From: an uncultured beta proteobacterium
Lineage (GTDB): Bacteria > Pseudomonadota > Gammaproteobacteria > Burkholderiales > Burkholderiaceae_C
Assembly (NCBI GenBank): GCA_903839085.1
Contig: CAIMBE010000108.1
Span: 1-34,627, forward strand
Length of the DNA: 34,627 bases
Direction: 5' to 3'
Shown: in pieces, positions 15,682 through 24,697 of the stretch
Layout: each line of letters begins with the position of its first letter
How positions within the stretch are numbered: position 1 is the stretch's first letter
Translations under genes and position numbers: made by a program
The notes under the pieces: generated by a model
The model's database searches: none
What the model was told of the DNA's origin: nothing
The model's input: only the letters and a program-made list of their open reading frames with translations

Positions 15682-17901
15682 ATGAAGCGACTCAGCGCCG
15701 AACTGAACGGGTCGGCCCCCCTGCTCGCCGCGACCGGACTCGGCGTCGCCGGACAGGACGACGCGCTGGCGCGCGCGCGCGCCTTTGCCGAACCGCTGCT
15801 GGTCGGGGAAATGCTGGACACCGGTGAAAACATCCTTGCCCACGCCGATGCGGTGGCCGCCATTTTGCGCGATATCGGCGGCTCCGAGACGATGCAGGCC
15901 GCCAGTTATCTGGTCTATGCGTGCGACCATCTGAACAAGCCGCAGGAACTCATAGCCAAGGCCTTTGGCGACAATTTTGCCGCGCTGGCGATGGAGACCA
16001 GCAAGCTGGTGCGGGTGCAGCGTCTGGCACGCGTGAGCCAGGCTGGCGCAGCCCAGGCCGCTAGCCAGATACCGATGGCGCAGACCGTGGCGGCCCAGAC
16101 CGAAAACGTCCGCAAGATGCTGCTGGCGTTTTCGCGCGATTTGCGGGTGGTGATGTTGCGTCTGGCCTCACGCCTGCAAACCCTGCGTTTTTTTGCCGCG
16201 ACCAAGCTCCCGATGCCGACCGATCTGGCGCAGGACGCCTTGCAGGTGTTTGCCCCGCTGGCCAACCGCCTGGGCATTCGCGAGATCAAGTGGGAAATGG
16301 AGGACCTCGCCTTCCGCTTTCTCGAGCCCGACACCTATCGGCAGGTGGCCCAGTTGCTGGACCAGAAGCGCTCGGAGCGCGAGACGCACATCGAGATGCT
16401 GCGAGCGCGGCTGGAGGTGGAACTGAAGGACCAGGGCATCGCGGCCACCCTGCAGGGGCGGCCCAAGCACATCTACAGCATCGTCAAGAAGATGCGGGGA
16501 AAATCGCTTGGCTTTGATCAGGTCTATGACATCCGGGCCCTGCGCATCATCGTGACGTCGGTGCCCGACTGCTATGCCGCCCTGAGCTGGGTGCACAGCC
16601 AGTTCACCCCGGTGACGCAGGAGTTTGACGACTACATCGCCAAGCCCAAGCCCAACGGCTACCAGTCCCTGCATACCATTGTGCAGGATCCGGGCGGCCG
16701 GCCGATCGAGATCCAGATCCGCACCCAGAGCATGCACGACCATGCCGAGCTTGGCGTGGCCGCGCACTGGGCCTACAAGGAGGCGGGCATCAAGGGCTAC
16801 TCGGGCGTCTCGGCGCAGGGCGTCTACGAAGCCAAGATCGCGGTGCTGCGCCAGTTGCTGGCCTGGGAGCGTGACTTCTCGGGCGTGCCCGGTCAAGGCT
16901 TTCTGGACGACCGGATCTATGTCCTGACGCCGGATGCCGCGATCATCGAGTTGCCGCAAGGTGCCACGGCGATCGATTTTGCCTACAGCGTGCATACCAA
17001 TCTCGGACATCGCTGCCGGGGTGCGCGTCTGGACGGCGTGATGATGCCATTGAATACGCCGCTCAAGAACGGCCAGACCGTCGAGGTGACGGTGGTCAAG
17101 GAGGGCGGGCCGTCGCGCGACTGGCTCAATCCCGAACTGGGCTATCTGACAAGCCATCGTGCCAAGGCCAAGGTGCGCGCCTGGTTCAACGCGCTGGCGC
17201 TGAACGAGACCGTGGCCAAGGGGCGCGATTCGGTCGAAAAGCTGCTGCAGCGTCTGGGCAAGACGGCGGTCCGGCTCGATGACCTGGCAGAGCAGCTCGG
17301 TTTCAAGGCCGCTGAGGACCTGTTTGAGGTGGTCGGCAAGGACGAGTTTTCGCTGCGCAATATCGAGACCCTGCTGCGCCCGCCCGAGCCGGTGCTGGCC
17401 GACGACGACCATTTGCAGTTGAAGAAGCCGCGCGGCGCGCCCGGCGGCGGCAAGGGCGGCTTGCTGGTGGTCGGAATTGACTCGCTCATGACCCAACTGG
17501 CCAAGTGCTGCAAGCCGGCGCCGCCGGACCCGATTTGCGGTTTTGTCACGCGCGGCAAAGGCGTCAGCGTGCACCGCGCCGATTGCTCCAATCTGCGCGA
17601 GATGGTGAGCAAGAATGGGGAGCGGGTGATCGAAGTGCAATGGGGGCAGCCCAAGGCCAGCGCGGCCGCGGTCTACCCGGTCGACGTGGCGATCGAGGCA
17701 GCCGATCGGCAGGGCTTGCTGCGCGACATCTCCGAGGTTTTCACCAAGGAGAAGATGAACGTGATAGGGGTTCAGACGCAGTCGGTCAAGGGCACCGCCT
17801 GGATGACCTTCACGGTCGAGGTGGCCGAGTCCGGGCGCCTTCAGAAGGTGCTGGCTATTGTGGCGGATCTCGCAGGTGTCAGGTCGGCACGGCGGCGCTG
17901 A
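15682..17901 (+). CDS. relA: GTP pyrophosphokinase RelA, (p)ppGpp synthetase
   Basis: 739 residues. Domain order: degenerate HD hydrolase domain (about 20-190), synthetase (about 230-375), TGS (about 408-475, RIYVLTPDAAIIELPQGATA), helical region, zinc-finger-type region with KCCKP and DC (about 610-645), and C-terminal ACT. The hydrolase metal motif is gone (YACDH stands where an active enzyme has HD), so it should not degrade ppGpp. The synthetase has EFDDYIAKPKPNGYQS, the acidic form (Glu314-Asp317) that marks RelA rather than SpoT (RFKD type). It would make (p)ppGpp on ribosomes carrying uncharged tRNA. A separate spoT is expected elsewhere. Confidence 0.95.
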   Translation: MKRLSAELNGSAPLLAATGLGVAGQDDALARARAFAEPLLVGEMLDTGENILAHADAVAAILRDIGGSETMQAASYLVYACDHLNKPQELIAKAFGDNFAALAMETSKLVRVQRLARVSQAGAAQAASQIPMAQTVAAQTENVRKMLLAFSRDLRVVMLRLASRLQTLRFFAATKLPMPTDLAQDALQVFAPLANRLGIREIKWEMEDLAFRFLEPDTYRQVAQLLDQKRSERETHIEMLRARLEVELKDQGIAATLQGRPKHIYSIVKKMRGKSLGFDQVYDIRALRIIVTSVPDCYAALSWVHSQFTPVTQEFDDYIAKPKPNGYQSLHTIVQDPGGRPIEIQIRTQSMHDHAELGVAAHWAYKEAGIKGYSGVSAQGVYEAKIAVLRQLLAWERDFSGVPGQGFLDDRIYVLTPDAAIIELPQGATAIDFAYSVHTNLGHRCRGARLDGVMMPLNTPLKNGQTVEVTVVKEGGPSRDWLNPELGYLTSHRAKAKVRAWFNALALNETVAKGRDSVEKLLQRLGKTAVRLDDLAEQLGFKAAEDLFEVVGKDEFSLRNIETLLRPPEPVLADDDHLQLKKPRGAPGGGKGGLLVVGIDSLMTQLAKCCKPAPPDPICGFVTRGKGVSVHRADCSNLREMVSKNGERVIEVQWGQPKASAAAVYPVDVAIEAADRQGLLRDISEVFTKEKMNVIGVQTQSVKGTAWMTFTVEVAESGRLQKVLAIVADLAGVRSARRR

Positions 17902-17922
17902 GCGGCCACCCGCGAGCGCGCC

Positions 17923-18891
17923 TTACTGCGGCTCGATCCTGGCGTCGCGGATCGCCTTGGCCCACTTGGCGGTCTCCAGGCGGCTGCGCTGCGCCAGCGC
18001 GTCGGGCGTTCCGGGCTCGACCGCAAATCCGATCGAGGCGAACTTTTCCTGGATCTCCTTGCTCTGCGCGGCCGCGTTGACGGCCTGGTTGAGCTTGCCA
18101 ATGATCTCGGGGGGCGTGCCGGCCGGCGCGAAGAACGCGAAGTAGGCGATCAGTTCGTAGTCCTTGAGGCCCAGGGCCTCGTTGACCGAGGGCAGTTCCG
18201 GGATGGCCGGCGAGCGCCTGGTCGATGTCACGGCCAGTCCGCGGATCTTGCCGCCCTTGACCTGCGGCAGCATGACGGCAAAGTCGGCGCTGAACATCAT
18301 CACCTGGCCGCCGATCAGGTCGGTCATCGCCGCGGGACCGCTCTTGTAGGGCACATTGGTCATCTGGATGCCGGCCATGCCGGCCATCATTTCAGAGGAC
18401 ACCAGTTGCGAGGTGCTGGCGCTGGCAAACGTGACGAAGGTCGGTTTGGCTTTGGCCAGATCGACAAATTCGCGCAGGGTCCTGGCCGGCACATCGTTGT
18501 TGACGGCGATGATCAGCGGCACCGAGCCCATGTAGCCGACCGGCGCAAAGGCGCTGTCCTGATCGTAGGGCAGCTTCTTCATCAGGCTCTTGAGCGCCGC
18601 ATTGGTGCTGTTGGTGCCGATCAGCAGCGTGTAGCCGTCGGGTGCCGCCTTGGCCACCACATCGGCGCCAAGCATGCCGTTGACGCCCGCCTTGTTCTCG
18701 ACCACGATGGTCTGCCCCAGCGTTTCGGACATCTTGGCCGCAAACGCGCGGCCGATCTGGTCGGTGGCGCTGCCGGCGGCAAACGGCACGATCGCCTTGA
18801 TCGGCTTGTTCGGATAGGGCTGGGCCAGCGCCACCGAGCTGCAAAGCAGGGCGCCAGAGAGCACGGCAAACCAGGGGGACGCAAAGCGCAT
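17923..18891 (-). CDS. Bug/TctC-type tripartite tricarboxylate transporter receptor
   Basis: 322 residues. The signal peptide runs to about residue 23 (SSVALA then QPYPNKP). The mature start YPNKPIKAIVPFAAGSATD and the internal GTNSTNAALKSL and PYKSGPAAMTDLIGGQVM are typical of the Bug family of periplasmic binding proteins, which bind carboxylated or amide ligands. The start at 18891 was chosen because AAGGAG lies just upstream and overlaps the alternative ATG at 18906. No TctA or TctB membrane subunit is in the window, so this is an orphan receptor, as is very common in Burkholderiales. It is the third gene of the AtuA cluster, so the ligand may be the acid that pathway uses. Confidence 0.92.
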   Translation of the reverse strand: MRFASPWFAVLSGALLCSSVALAQPYPNKPIKAIVPFAAGSATDQIGRAFAAKMSETLGQTIVVENKAGVNGMLGADVVAKAAPDGYTLLIGTNSTNAALKSLMKKLPYDQDSAFAPVGYMGSVPLIIAVNNDVPARTLREFVDLAKAKPTFVTFASASTSQLVSSEMMAGMAGIQMTNVPYKSGPAAMTDLIGGQVMMFSADFAVMLPQVKGGKIRGLAVTSTRRSPAIPELPSVNEALGLKDYELIAYFAFFAPAGTPPEIIGKLNQAVNAAAQSKEIQEKFASIGFAVEPGTPDALAQRSRLETAKWAKAIRDARIEPQ

Positions 18892-18927
18892 GGAGATCTC
18901 CTTCATTCCGGTGTGTAGGCGGCGAGT

Positions 18928-19242
18928 TTAAGACAGGTCGACGTCGAGCACGATATCAAGGATGGCGGCGCTCAGCGTCTTGCCATGCGCATCGAGCGCC
19001 AGCGAGCGCGTGACACCGCCGCCCAGCGCATCGTTGAGCACGAAATGCAGGGCGCCCAGATGCGCCAGGGTGTAGCGCTGAACCGGACCGTGCACCAGGC
19101 CCTGGTAATGGGCGCGCACGCGCTCGGCGCTCAGCGCGCGCTCGAGCAGGGGGTAATCGGCCAGATCGCGCGCGATCACGCTGAGCGTGGCCCGGTTGCC
19201 CTTGTCGCCCGAACGGGCCAATGCGATGTCGCGCAGTTTCAT
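18928..19242 (-). CDS. AtuA-type C-terminal ferredoxin-fold domain protein (stand-alone)
   Basis: 104 residues starting MKLRDIALARSGDKGNRATL, the usual opening of the small domain that is fused to the C-terminus of AtuA-type proteins in some organisms. Here it is a separate gene one base after the AtuA stop. ARSGDKGN, HGPVQRY and LNDALGGGVTRSLALDAHGK are the recognisable blocks. The function is not known; a complex with the AtuA protein is likely from the fusion and the tight spacing. It sits between the AtuA and receptor genes. Confidence 0.85.
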   Translation of the reverse strand: MKLRDIALARSGDKGNRATLSVIARDLADYPLLERALSAERVRAHYQGLVHGPVQRYTLAHLGALHFVLNDALGGGVTRSLALDAHGKTLSAAILDIVLDVDLS

Positions 19243-19243
19243 G

Positions 19244-20581
19244 CTACAGCTCCAGGATCTCGCAGGACGGACGCACCGCGTCGCGCGGGATCAGCGCCGA
19301 CGCGGCGGCAATGACTTCGCGCACCGACTGCGTTACGCCGCCGCCGCCGGCCGGACCGTTGAGGTACAGCGCCTCGACCTCCTGGCCCACCTGCTCGGCC
19401 TGCATGCGTGTCGTGGTGCGCACGGCAAGGCGCAAGCGCACCTCGTAGGGTTCGAACTGCGCACCCAGCAGCGGGCCGTGCATGGCATTGACCCCGATCA
19501 GCTCGGCGCGGCAGTCCAGCGCGTCCAGGCCGCGCTTGTGCAGGCGGCTCCTGAGCACGGCCAGCGCCAGTTCGCCGCGCGCGCGGGCGCCGGCTCCGGC
19601 ATAGGAAATCTGCCCCTCGCCGATGAAGCCCTCGCGATAGCCCAGTGTGACCTTCAGCTGCTCGGGTCGGGGGTGTCCGCTGGCGCCTTCGACCCGCACC
19701 CGGTCGGCGCCGACCTCGCGCAGACGCACGCCGGAAAAATCGGCCACCACGTCGGGCTGCAGATAGCGCGCCGGGTCTTCGAGTTCGTAGAGCAGTTGGG
19801 CGGTGCAGGTCAGGCGATCCAGGCGGCCGCCGCTGCCCTCGAGCTTGGTGATGACGGCGCTGCCATCGGCATGCACCTCGGCCAGCGGAAAGCCGACCTC
19901 GGCCAGCCGCGGCACGTCCAGATAACCGGGGTCGGCGATGTAGCCGCCGCTGACCTGGGCCGCGCATTCGAGCAGGTGACCGACCAGCACGCCCTGCCCG
20001 AGACGCTGCCAGTTGTCGGCGCCCCAGCCAAAGTGGTGCATCAGCGGCGCCAGGAACAGGGCCGGATCGGCGATGCGCCCGGCGATCACCACGTCGGCGC
20101 CGGATTGCAGGGCCGGCAGCAGGGCCTCGGCGCCGAGGTAGGCGTTGGCTGATATGAGTCGGCCATCGAGGCTGCGCACGGTCTGTTCGGAATCGAGCAG
20201 CGGCGCCTCGTGCTCCTGCATCCAGGGCAGTACATCGTCACCCAGCACCACCGCCACGCGCAGGCGCGGCAGTCGCAGCTCGCGTGCCACCGCCAGCACC
20301 GCAGCGCCGGCAGCGCGCGGGTTGGCGGCGCCCATGTTGCTGATCACCGTGATGCCCTGGCGCAGGCAGGCCGGCAGCACCGCGCGCATCCGCTCTTGCA
20401 GCAAGGGGTCGTAGCCCTGCTGCGGATCGAGGCTGCGCCGCAGCTGTGCCAGGGCGATCGTGCGTTCGGCCAGACATTCGAAAACCAGCGCGTCGAGCGC
20501 ACCGCGCTGCGCCAGATCCTGGGCCGGATCGATGCGATCGCCAGAATAGCCGGCTCCTGAACCGATTCGGAAGGCTTTCAT
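19244..20581 (-). CDS. Acyclic terpene utilisation AtuA family protein (DUF1446)
   Basis: 445 residues. Signature segments are RIGSGAGYSGDRIDPA at the N-terminus, GITVISNMGAANPRAAG (75-91), ADVVIAGRIADPALFLAPL (about 161-179), HLLECAAQVSGGYIADPG and AVHADG-like EVHADGSAVITKLEGSGG. The family is named from the Pseudomonas atu cluster for citronellol/geraniol breakdown, but most members occur in other acyl-CoA pathways and the reaction is unproven. Here no acetyl/geranyl-CoA carboxylase genes are close, so a terpene role is not supported. It heads a three-gene minus-strand unit with the small ferredoxin-fold protein and a Bug receptor. Confidence 0.88.
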   Translation of the reverse strand: MKAFRIGSGAGYSGDRIDPAQDLAQRGALDALVFECLAERTIALAQLRRSLDPQQGYDPLLQERMRAVLPACLRQGITVISNMGAANPRAAGAAVLAVARELRLPRLRVAVVLGDDVLPWMQEHEAPLLDSEQTVRSLDGRLISANAYLGAEALLPALQSGADVVIAGRIADPALFLAPLMHHFGWGADNWQRLGQGVLVGHLLECAAQVSGGYIADPGYLDVPRLAEVGFPLAEVHADGSAVITKLEGSGGRLDRLTCTAQLLYELEDPARYLQPDVVADFSGVRLREVGADRVRVEGASGHPRPEQLKVTLGYREGFIGEGQISYAGAGARARGELALAVLRSRLHKRGLDALDCRAELIGVNAMHGPLLGAQFEPYEVRLRLAVRTTTRMQAEQVGQEVEALYLNGPAGGGGVTQSVREVIAAASALIPRDAVRPSCEILEL

Positions 20582-20599
20582 GGGTATGATTATTTCACC

Positions 20600-22057
20600 A
20601 TGGCACCTTCATCCTCCCCGCTCACTTTCCTCTGGCACGATTACGAGACCTTTGGCACGCAGGTCCGGCGCGACCGGCCGGCCCAGTTTGCGGCGATTCG
20701 CACCGATGCCGATCTGAACGAGATCGGTGAACCGGTGATGCTGTACTGCCAGCCAGCGAGCGACTTCCTGCCAGATCCGCAGGCCTGCCTGATCACCGGC
20801 ATCACGCCGCAACTGTGCCTTGAAAAAGGCGTCGCCGAGTACCGGTTTGCGGCGACCATCGAGCGGCTGCTGGCCGAACCCGGCACGGTGGGTGTGGGCT
20901 ACAACACGATCCGCTTTGACGACGAAATAACCCGCTTCATGTTCTGGCGCAACCTGATCGACCCCTATGCGCGCGAATGGCAGCACGACTGCGGGCGCTG
21001 GGATCTGCTCGACGTGGTCCGCACCGCGTACGCCTTGCGGCCCGAGGGCATCGTCTGGCCGACCCGCTCCGAGGGTGTGGCCAGTTTCAAGCTGACCGAC
21101 CTCACGGCGGCCAATAGCCTGGCGCACGAGGCGGCGCATGATGCGCTGAGCGACGTGCGCGCCACCATCGCGCTGGCCCGGCTGCTGCGCCAGTCGCAAC
21201 CCAAGCTGTTCGATTTCTGCTTCTCGCTGCGCCGAAAGGACCGCGTCATGGCCGAGTTGGGCCTGCCCACCGGCGCGCTCACGGCGCGGCCCTTCTGGCA
21301 TGTGTCGGGCATGTTTGGGCCGGAGCGTGGCTGCCTGGCGCTGATGTGGCCGCTGGCCATGCACCCGAACAACAAGAACGAGTTGCTGGCCTGGGACCTG
21401 GCGCAGGACCCGCGCGAACTGGCCGAGCTGAATGCCGAGCAGATGCGCTTGCGTCTGTTCACCAGAGCGGCCGATCTGCCGCCGGGCGTCAAGCGCCTGG
21501 CAGTCAAATCGGTGCATCTGAACAAGTCGCCGATGGTGATGGGCAATCTCAAGGTCGTGAACGAGGCCACGGCGCAGCGCTGGGGCATCGACCTCTCAAT
21601 GCAGCTGCAGTACGCGGCAGTCGCGCGCGACCTGCCTGACATGAGCGCGATCTGGGAGCAGGTTTTCAAGCGCGAGAGCGCGGCGCGGCCCGACGTCGAC
21701 GAAGACCTGTACGGCGGCTTTGTCGGCAACGCCGACCGGCGCCGCCTCAACGAGCTGCGACAAAGCACGCCTGAGCAGTTGGCGCACGCCAGGCCGGCCT
21801 TTGACGATGCGCGACTGGCCGAGTTGCTGTGGCGTTACCGGTCGCGCAATTTTCCGCGCAGTTTGTCAGAGCCGGAGCAGCAGGCATGGGAGCAGCACCG
21901 CGCCGCGCGGCTGCTGCAGGGCGAAGCGGGAGCCCGTACCCTGCCGGCGTTTTTCGATGAACTGGACCAGTTGGCGGAAAGCGCCGACGAGCGCGGCGAA
22001 GCGCTGCTGGGTGCGCTCTACGACTACGCCGAGTCGATCGCGCCGTCGGCTGATTGA
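20600..22057 (+). CDS. sbcB: Exodeoxyribonuclease I
   Basis: 485 residues. The DEDD exonuclease domain starts with FLWHDYETFGT, whose Asp14 and Glu16 bind metal, continues with GYNTIRFDDEITRFMFWRN (the second acidic motif), and ends with AHDALSDVRATIALARL. The SH3-like and C-terminal domains of exonuclease I follow (LPPGVKRLAVKSVHLNKSP; RYRSRNFPRSLSEPE). It degrades single-stranded DNA 3' to 5' and takes part in mismatch repair and recombination. The ATG lies only 18 bases from the start of the divergent AtuA gene, so the promoters must overlap or lie inside the opposite gene. Confidence 0.95.
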   Translation: MAPSSSPLTFLWHDYETFGTQVRRDRPAQFAAIRTDADLNEIGEPVMLYCQPASDFLPDPQACLITGITPQLCLEKGVAEYRFAATIERLLAEPGTVGVGYNTIRFDDEITRFMFWRNLIDPYAREWQHDCGRWDLLDVVRTAYALRPEGIVWPTRSEGVASFKLTDLTAANSLAHEAAHDALSDVRATIALARLLRQSQPKLFDFCFSLRRKDRVMAELGLPTGALTARPFWHVSGMFGPERGCLALMWPLAMHPNNKNELLAWDLAQDPRELAELNAEQMRLRLFTRAADLPPGVKRLAVKSVHLNKSPMVMGNLKVVNEATAQRWGIDLSMQLQYAAVARDLPDMSAIWEQVFKRESAARPDVDEDLYGGFVGNADRRRLNELRQSTPEQLAHARPAFDDARLAELLWRYRSRNFPRSLSEPEQQAWEQHRAARLLQGEAGARTLPAFFDELDQLAESADERGEALLGALYDYAESIAPSAD

Positions 22058-22067
22058 GCGACGGCAT

Positions 22068-22130
22068 TCAGCTCCGTTCGTGTCCCCCGGCCTTCGGCCT
22101 CCTCCTTGACCTCACTGCGCTGAGCGCCGC
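22068..22130 (+). repeat. Interspersed repeat, family B (copy 2)
   Basis: TTCAGCTCCGTTCGTGTCCC then CCGGCCTTCGGCCTCCTCC and CTGCGCTGAGCGCC. It matches the reverse complement of 5587-5680 block for block. The CCGGCCTTCGGCC core is self-complementary. It begins about 10 bases after the sbcB stop, so it may help to end that transcript. Confidence 0.7.
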
Positions 22131-22275
22131 GCCGTCCTGAGTCCGCCAGCGTTGTCGGGGCTCAAGGGCATTGAGGCATTGCAAGCCCACACCAACCTTC
22201 CAGCATGAAAGACTGCCGCCCGTGATCTGATGCGCTGAATTCCTTATGCTGATCAGAGTTGCACACCGTTCGCGA

Positions 22276-22352
22276 GCAGGGGATGGGTTGGGGCGACGGC
22301 CGATTTCTGGGCCTTTGACAGCATGAGGGCGTCGCCCCAACCCATCCCCTGC
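22276..22352. repeat. Perfect 23-bp inverted repeat with 31-base loop
   Basis: Arms 22276-22298 (GCAGGGGATGGGTTGGGGCG plus ACG) and 22330-22352 are exact complements. The loop is 31 bases. It has no T-run on either side and no start codon that makes a useful ORF. It could be a strong transcript-end hairpin between sbcB and upp, a structured RNA, or a mobile palindromic element. Confidence 0.85.
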
Positions 22353-22420
22353 CACAACAAACAGTCAAGACCACTTCAAGCACTGATATTCGAAGCCCGG
22401 CAGTCAAGACAAATGCAAAC

Positions 22421-23071
22421 TCACTGCGTGCCGAAGATCCGGTCGCCGGCGTCGCCCAGTCCCGGCAGGATGTAGCCGTGATCGTTGAGTTGTCGGTCGA
22501 CCGCGGCGGTGTAGATCTCGACATCCGGGTGCGACTTGCGCAGGGTCGCGATGCCTTCCGGGCAGGTCAGCAGGCAGACGAATTTGATCGATTTGGGCTT
22601 GAGCGCCTTGACGCGCTGAATCGCCGCCACCGCCGAGTTGCCGGTGGCCAGCATCGGGTCAACGACGACCACGTCACGCTCCTGCGTGTCCTTGGGCATC
22701 TTGAAGTAGTACTCCACCGCCTGCAGCGTCTTGGGGTCGCGGTAAAGCCCGATGTGGCCCACCCGCGCGCCCGGCACGACGCTGAGCATGCCGTCCAGAA
22801 TGCCGGTGCCTGCGCGCAGGATCGATACAAACACCAGCTTCTTGCCGTCAATCATGCGGGCGGTCATCTTCTCCAGCGGCGTCTCGATCTCCACATCCTG
22901 CATTGGCATGTCGCGCGTCACCTCGTAGGCCATCAGCATGCTCACTTCGTTGAGAAGGGTGCGAAAGCTGTAGGTGCTGGCGTCTTTCTGGCGCATCAAA
23001 GTCAGTTTGTGCTGCACCAGCGGGTGGTTGATCAAATGAAGATGGTCCGTGGTGTTGTCCGATCTGCTCAT
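22421..23071 (-). CDS. upp: Uracil phosphoribosyltransferase
   Basis: 216 residues. It makes UMP from uracil and PRPP in pyrimidine salvage. [20 protein letters not shown] at the N-terminus, [13 protein letters not shown] in the middle, the PRPP loop [18 protein letters not shown] (about 133-150) and the uracil-binding C-terminal segment [17 protein letters not shown] are all present. The length is normal (about 208-216). It is separated by 60 bases from the HerA-like gene upstream on the same strand, and faces sbcB across a repeat-containing gap. Confidence 0.96.
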   Translation of the reverse strand: MSRSDNTTDHLHLINHPLVQHKLTLMRQKDASTYSFRTLLNEVSMLMAYEVTRDMPMQDVEIETPLEKMTARMIDGKKLVFVSILRAGTGILDGMLSVVPGARVGHIGLYRDPKTLQAVEYYFKMPKDTQERDVVVVDPMLATGNSAVAAIQRVKALKPKSIKFVCLLTCPEGIATLRKSHPDVEIYTAAVDRQLNDHGYILPGLGDAGDRIFGTQ

Positions 23072-23130
23072 GGTGGGTTTTTCTCCAAAAAACGTGGTTT
23101 GATCTTGCTGCCGTATGGTAACTGCCGTCC

Positions 23131-24639
23131 CTAACGCCGGGAGCCTCCAAAGATGCCGCCCAGCACCCCTCGGATGATCTGGCGCCCGACCTCGCGACCG
23201 ACGGCGCTGGCCGCGCTGCGGATCATCTGCTCGCCGGCGGAAGTGCGACTTCGGCCCTGGCCGCCGCCAAAAATCGAGCCGATGCTGTCGAGCAGGCCGC
23301 CACCGGCCGGGGCCGGGGCTGCGGCGGGGGCGGCGCCGGCCTCGGCTGTTGCCAGGCGTGTGGCGGTGCGGCCCTTGATTCTCTCGAAAGCAGATTCGCG
23401 ATCGAGTACTTTCTCATAGACGCCGGCCACGATCGAATCCGCCAGCAGGGCCTTGCGCTGCTCGGGCGTGATGGCGCCGATGCGGCTCGCCGGCGCCAGC
23501 ACGTAGACGCGCTCGGTCACGCCGGGCCGGCCCTTGTCGTCGAGCAGGCTCACCAGCGCCTCGCCGACGGCGAGTTCGGTGATGGCGGCGCCGAGGTCGA
23601 GCTTCGGGTTCGGTCGCATGGTATCGGCGGCCGACTTGACGGCCTTCTGGTCGCGCGGGGTAAAGGCGCGCAGCGCGTGCTGCACCCGGTTGCCCAGTTG
23701 CGCCAGCACGGCGTCCGGAATGTCGAGCGGGTTCTGCGTCACAAAAAACACGCCCACACCCTTGGAGCGCACCAGCCGCACCACCAGTTCGATGCGCTCG
23801 ATCAGCACCTTGGGCGCGTCGGCGAACAGCAGGTGCGCCTCGTCGAAGAAGAAGACGATCTTCGGTTTGTCCAGGTCGCCCACCTCGGGCAGGTTCTCGA
23901 ACAACTCGCTGAGCAACCAGAGCAGGAAGGTGGCGTAGAGCCGGGGCGAGTTCATCAGCTTGTCGGCCGCCAGCACGTTGATCAGGCCGCGCCCGCTGCC
24001 GTCGGTCTGCATGAAGTCCTCGATATTGAGCATCGGCTCGCCAAAGAACCGGTCGCCGCCCTGGGCCTCGATCTGCATCAGCCCGCGCTGGATGGCGCCG
24101 ATGCTCGCGGCGCTGATGTTGCCGTATCGGGTCGTGTAGTCCGATGCGTTGTCACCCACCAACTGGCACATGGCGCGCAGGTCCTTCATGTCGAGCAGCA
24201 GGAGGCCGTCGTCGTCGGCGATCTTGAAAACCAGTTGCAGCACGCCGGCCTGGGTCTCGTTCAGGTTGAGCATGCGCGCAAGCAGCAGAGGCCCCAGATC
24301 GCTGACGGTGGCCCGCACCGGGTGTCCCTGCTCGCCGAACACGTCCCACAAGGTGGTTGGAAATGCTCTAAATTCAGGCGCGTCGAGCGACCGCTCGGCC
24401 AGCACTCCGGCCAGTTTGTCACCCAGCGTGCCGGCTTGGGAAAGGCCGCTCAGGTCGCCCTTGACGTCGGCCATGAAGACCGGCACGCCGATGTTGGCGA
24501 AACCTTCGGCCAGGGTCTGCAAGGTGATGGTCTTGCCCGTTCCGGTGGCGCCGGTGATGAGCCCGTGGCGGTTGGCTTTGTCGGGACGCAGGAAGCACTG
24601 GACGCCGTCACGTTGCGCAATCAGGATCGGATCAGACAT
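23131..24639 (-). CDS. HerA-like helicase/ATPase (DUF853)
   Basis: 502 residues. The P-loop is GATGTGKT (30-37), the Walker B is [13 protein letters not shown] in the middle, and [14 protein letters not shown] and [12 protein letters not shown] are family blocks. The last 70 residues are rich in Gly, Ala and Pro and end [12 protein letters not shown]. The family is related to HerA and FtsK ATPases, but E. coli members have no settled job. ATG 24639 was chosen over the upstream frame start because it gives the normal MSDPILIAQ opening and leaves a gap to yebC. No nurA or other HerA partner is next to it. Confidence 0.9.
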   Translation of the reverse strand: MSDPILIAQRDGVQCFLRPDKANRHGLITGATGTGKTITLQTLAEGFANIGVPVFMADVKGDLSGLSQAGTLGDKLAGVLAERSLDAPEFRAFPTTLWDVFGEQGHPVRATVSDLGPLLLARMLNLNETQAGVLQLVFKIADDDGLLLLDMKDLRAMCQLVGDNASDYTTRYGNISAASIGAIQRGLMQIEAQGGDRFFGEPMLNIEDFMQTDGSGRGLINVLAADKLMNSPRLYATFLLWLLSELFENLPEVGDLDKPKIVFFFDEAHLLFADAPKVLIERIELVVRLVRSKGVGVFFVTQNPLDIPDAVLAQLGNRVQHALRAFTPRDQKAVKSAADTMRPNPKLDLGAAITELAVGEALVSLLDDKGRPGVTERVYVLAPASRIGAITPEQRKALLADSIVAGVYEKVLDRESAFERIKGRTATRLATAEAGAAPAAAPAPAGGGLLDSIGSIFGGGQGRSRTSAGEQMIRSAASAVGREVGRQIIRGVLGGIFGGSRR

Positions 24640-24697
24640 GGAAGCCTCAAAAAGTACAATTGACACGATAGCGTAACGAATTATTGAAGGATTTTCC

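Larger units (their letters stand above)
22058..22420. other. Non-coding gap between sbcB and upp
   Basis: Converging genes on both sides. It contains a family B repeat (22068-22130) and a perfect 23-bp inverted repeat (22276-22352, separate entry). Between and after these nothing recognisable was seen. ORFs across it are shadows. Confidence 0.75.

Noticed and set aside
16168-17640. A 490-codon minus-strand ORF within relA
   Set aside because: Shadow of relA caused by GC-rich third positions; no motifs, and relA is intact on the plus strand.
22162-22524. A 120-codon minus-strand ORF across the upp end and the 23-bp inverted repeat
   Set aside because: It overlaps the conserved upp C-terminus in another frame and reads through both arms of the inverted repeat; composition is not protein-like.
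23131-24639. A HerA-NurA type anti-phage defence pair
   Set aside because: The HerA-like ATPase is the common DUF853 housekeeping form. No nuclease or defence gene is adjacent; upp and yebC flank it.
24659-24690. TTGACA-based promoter for yebC
   Set aside because: The -35 match is good, but no -10 match at 16-18 bases gives a transcript that includes the ribosome-binding site. Mentioned in the yebC entry only.
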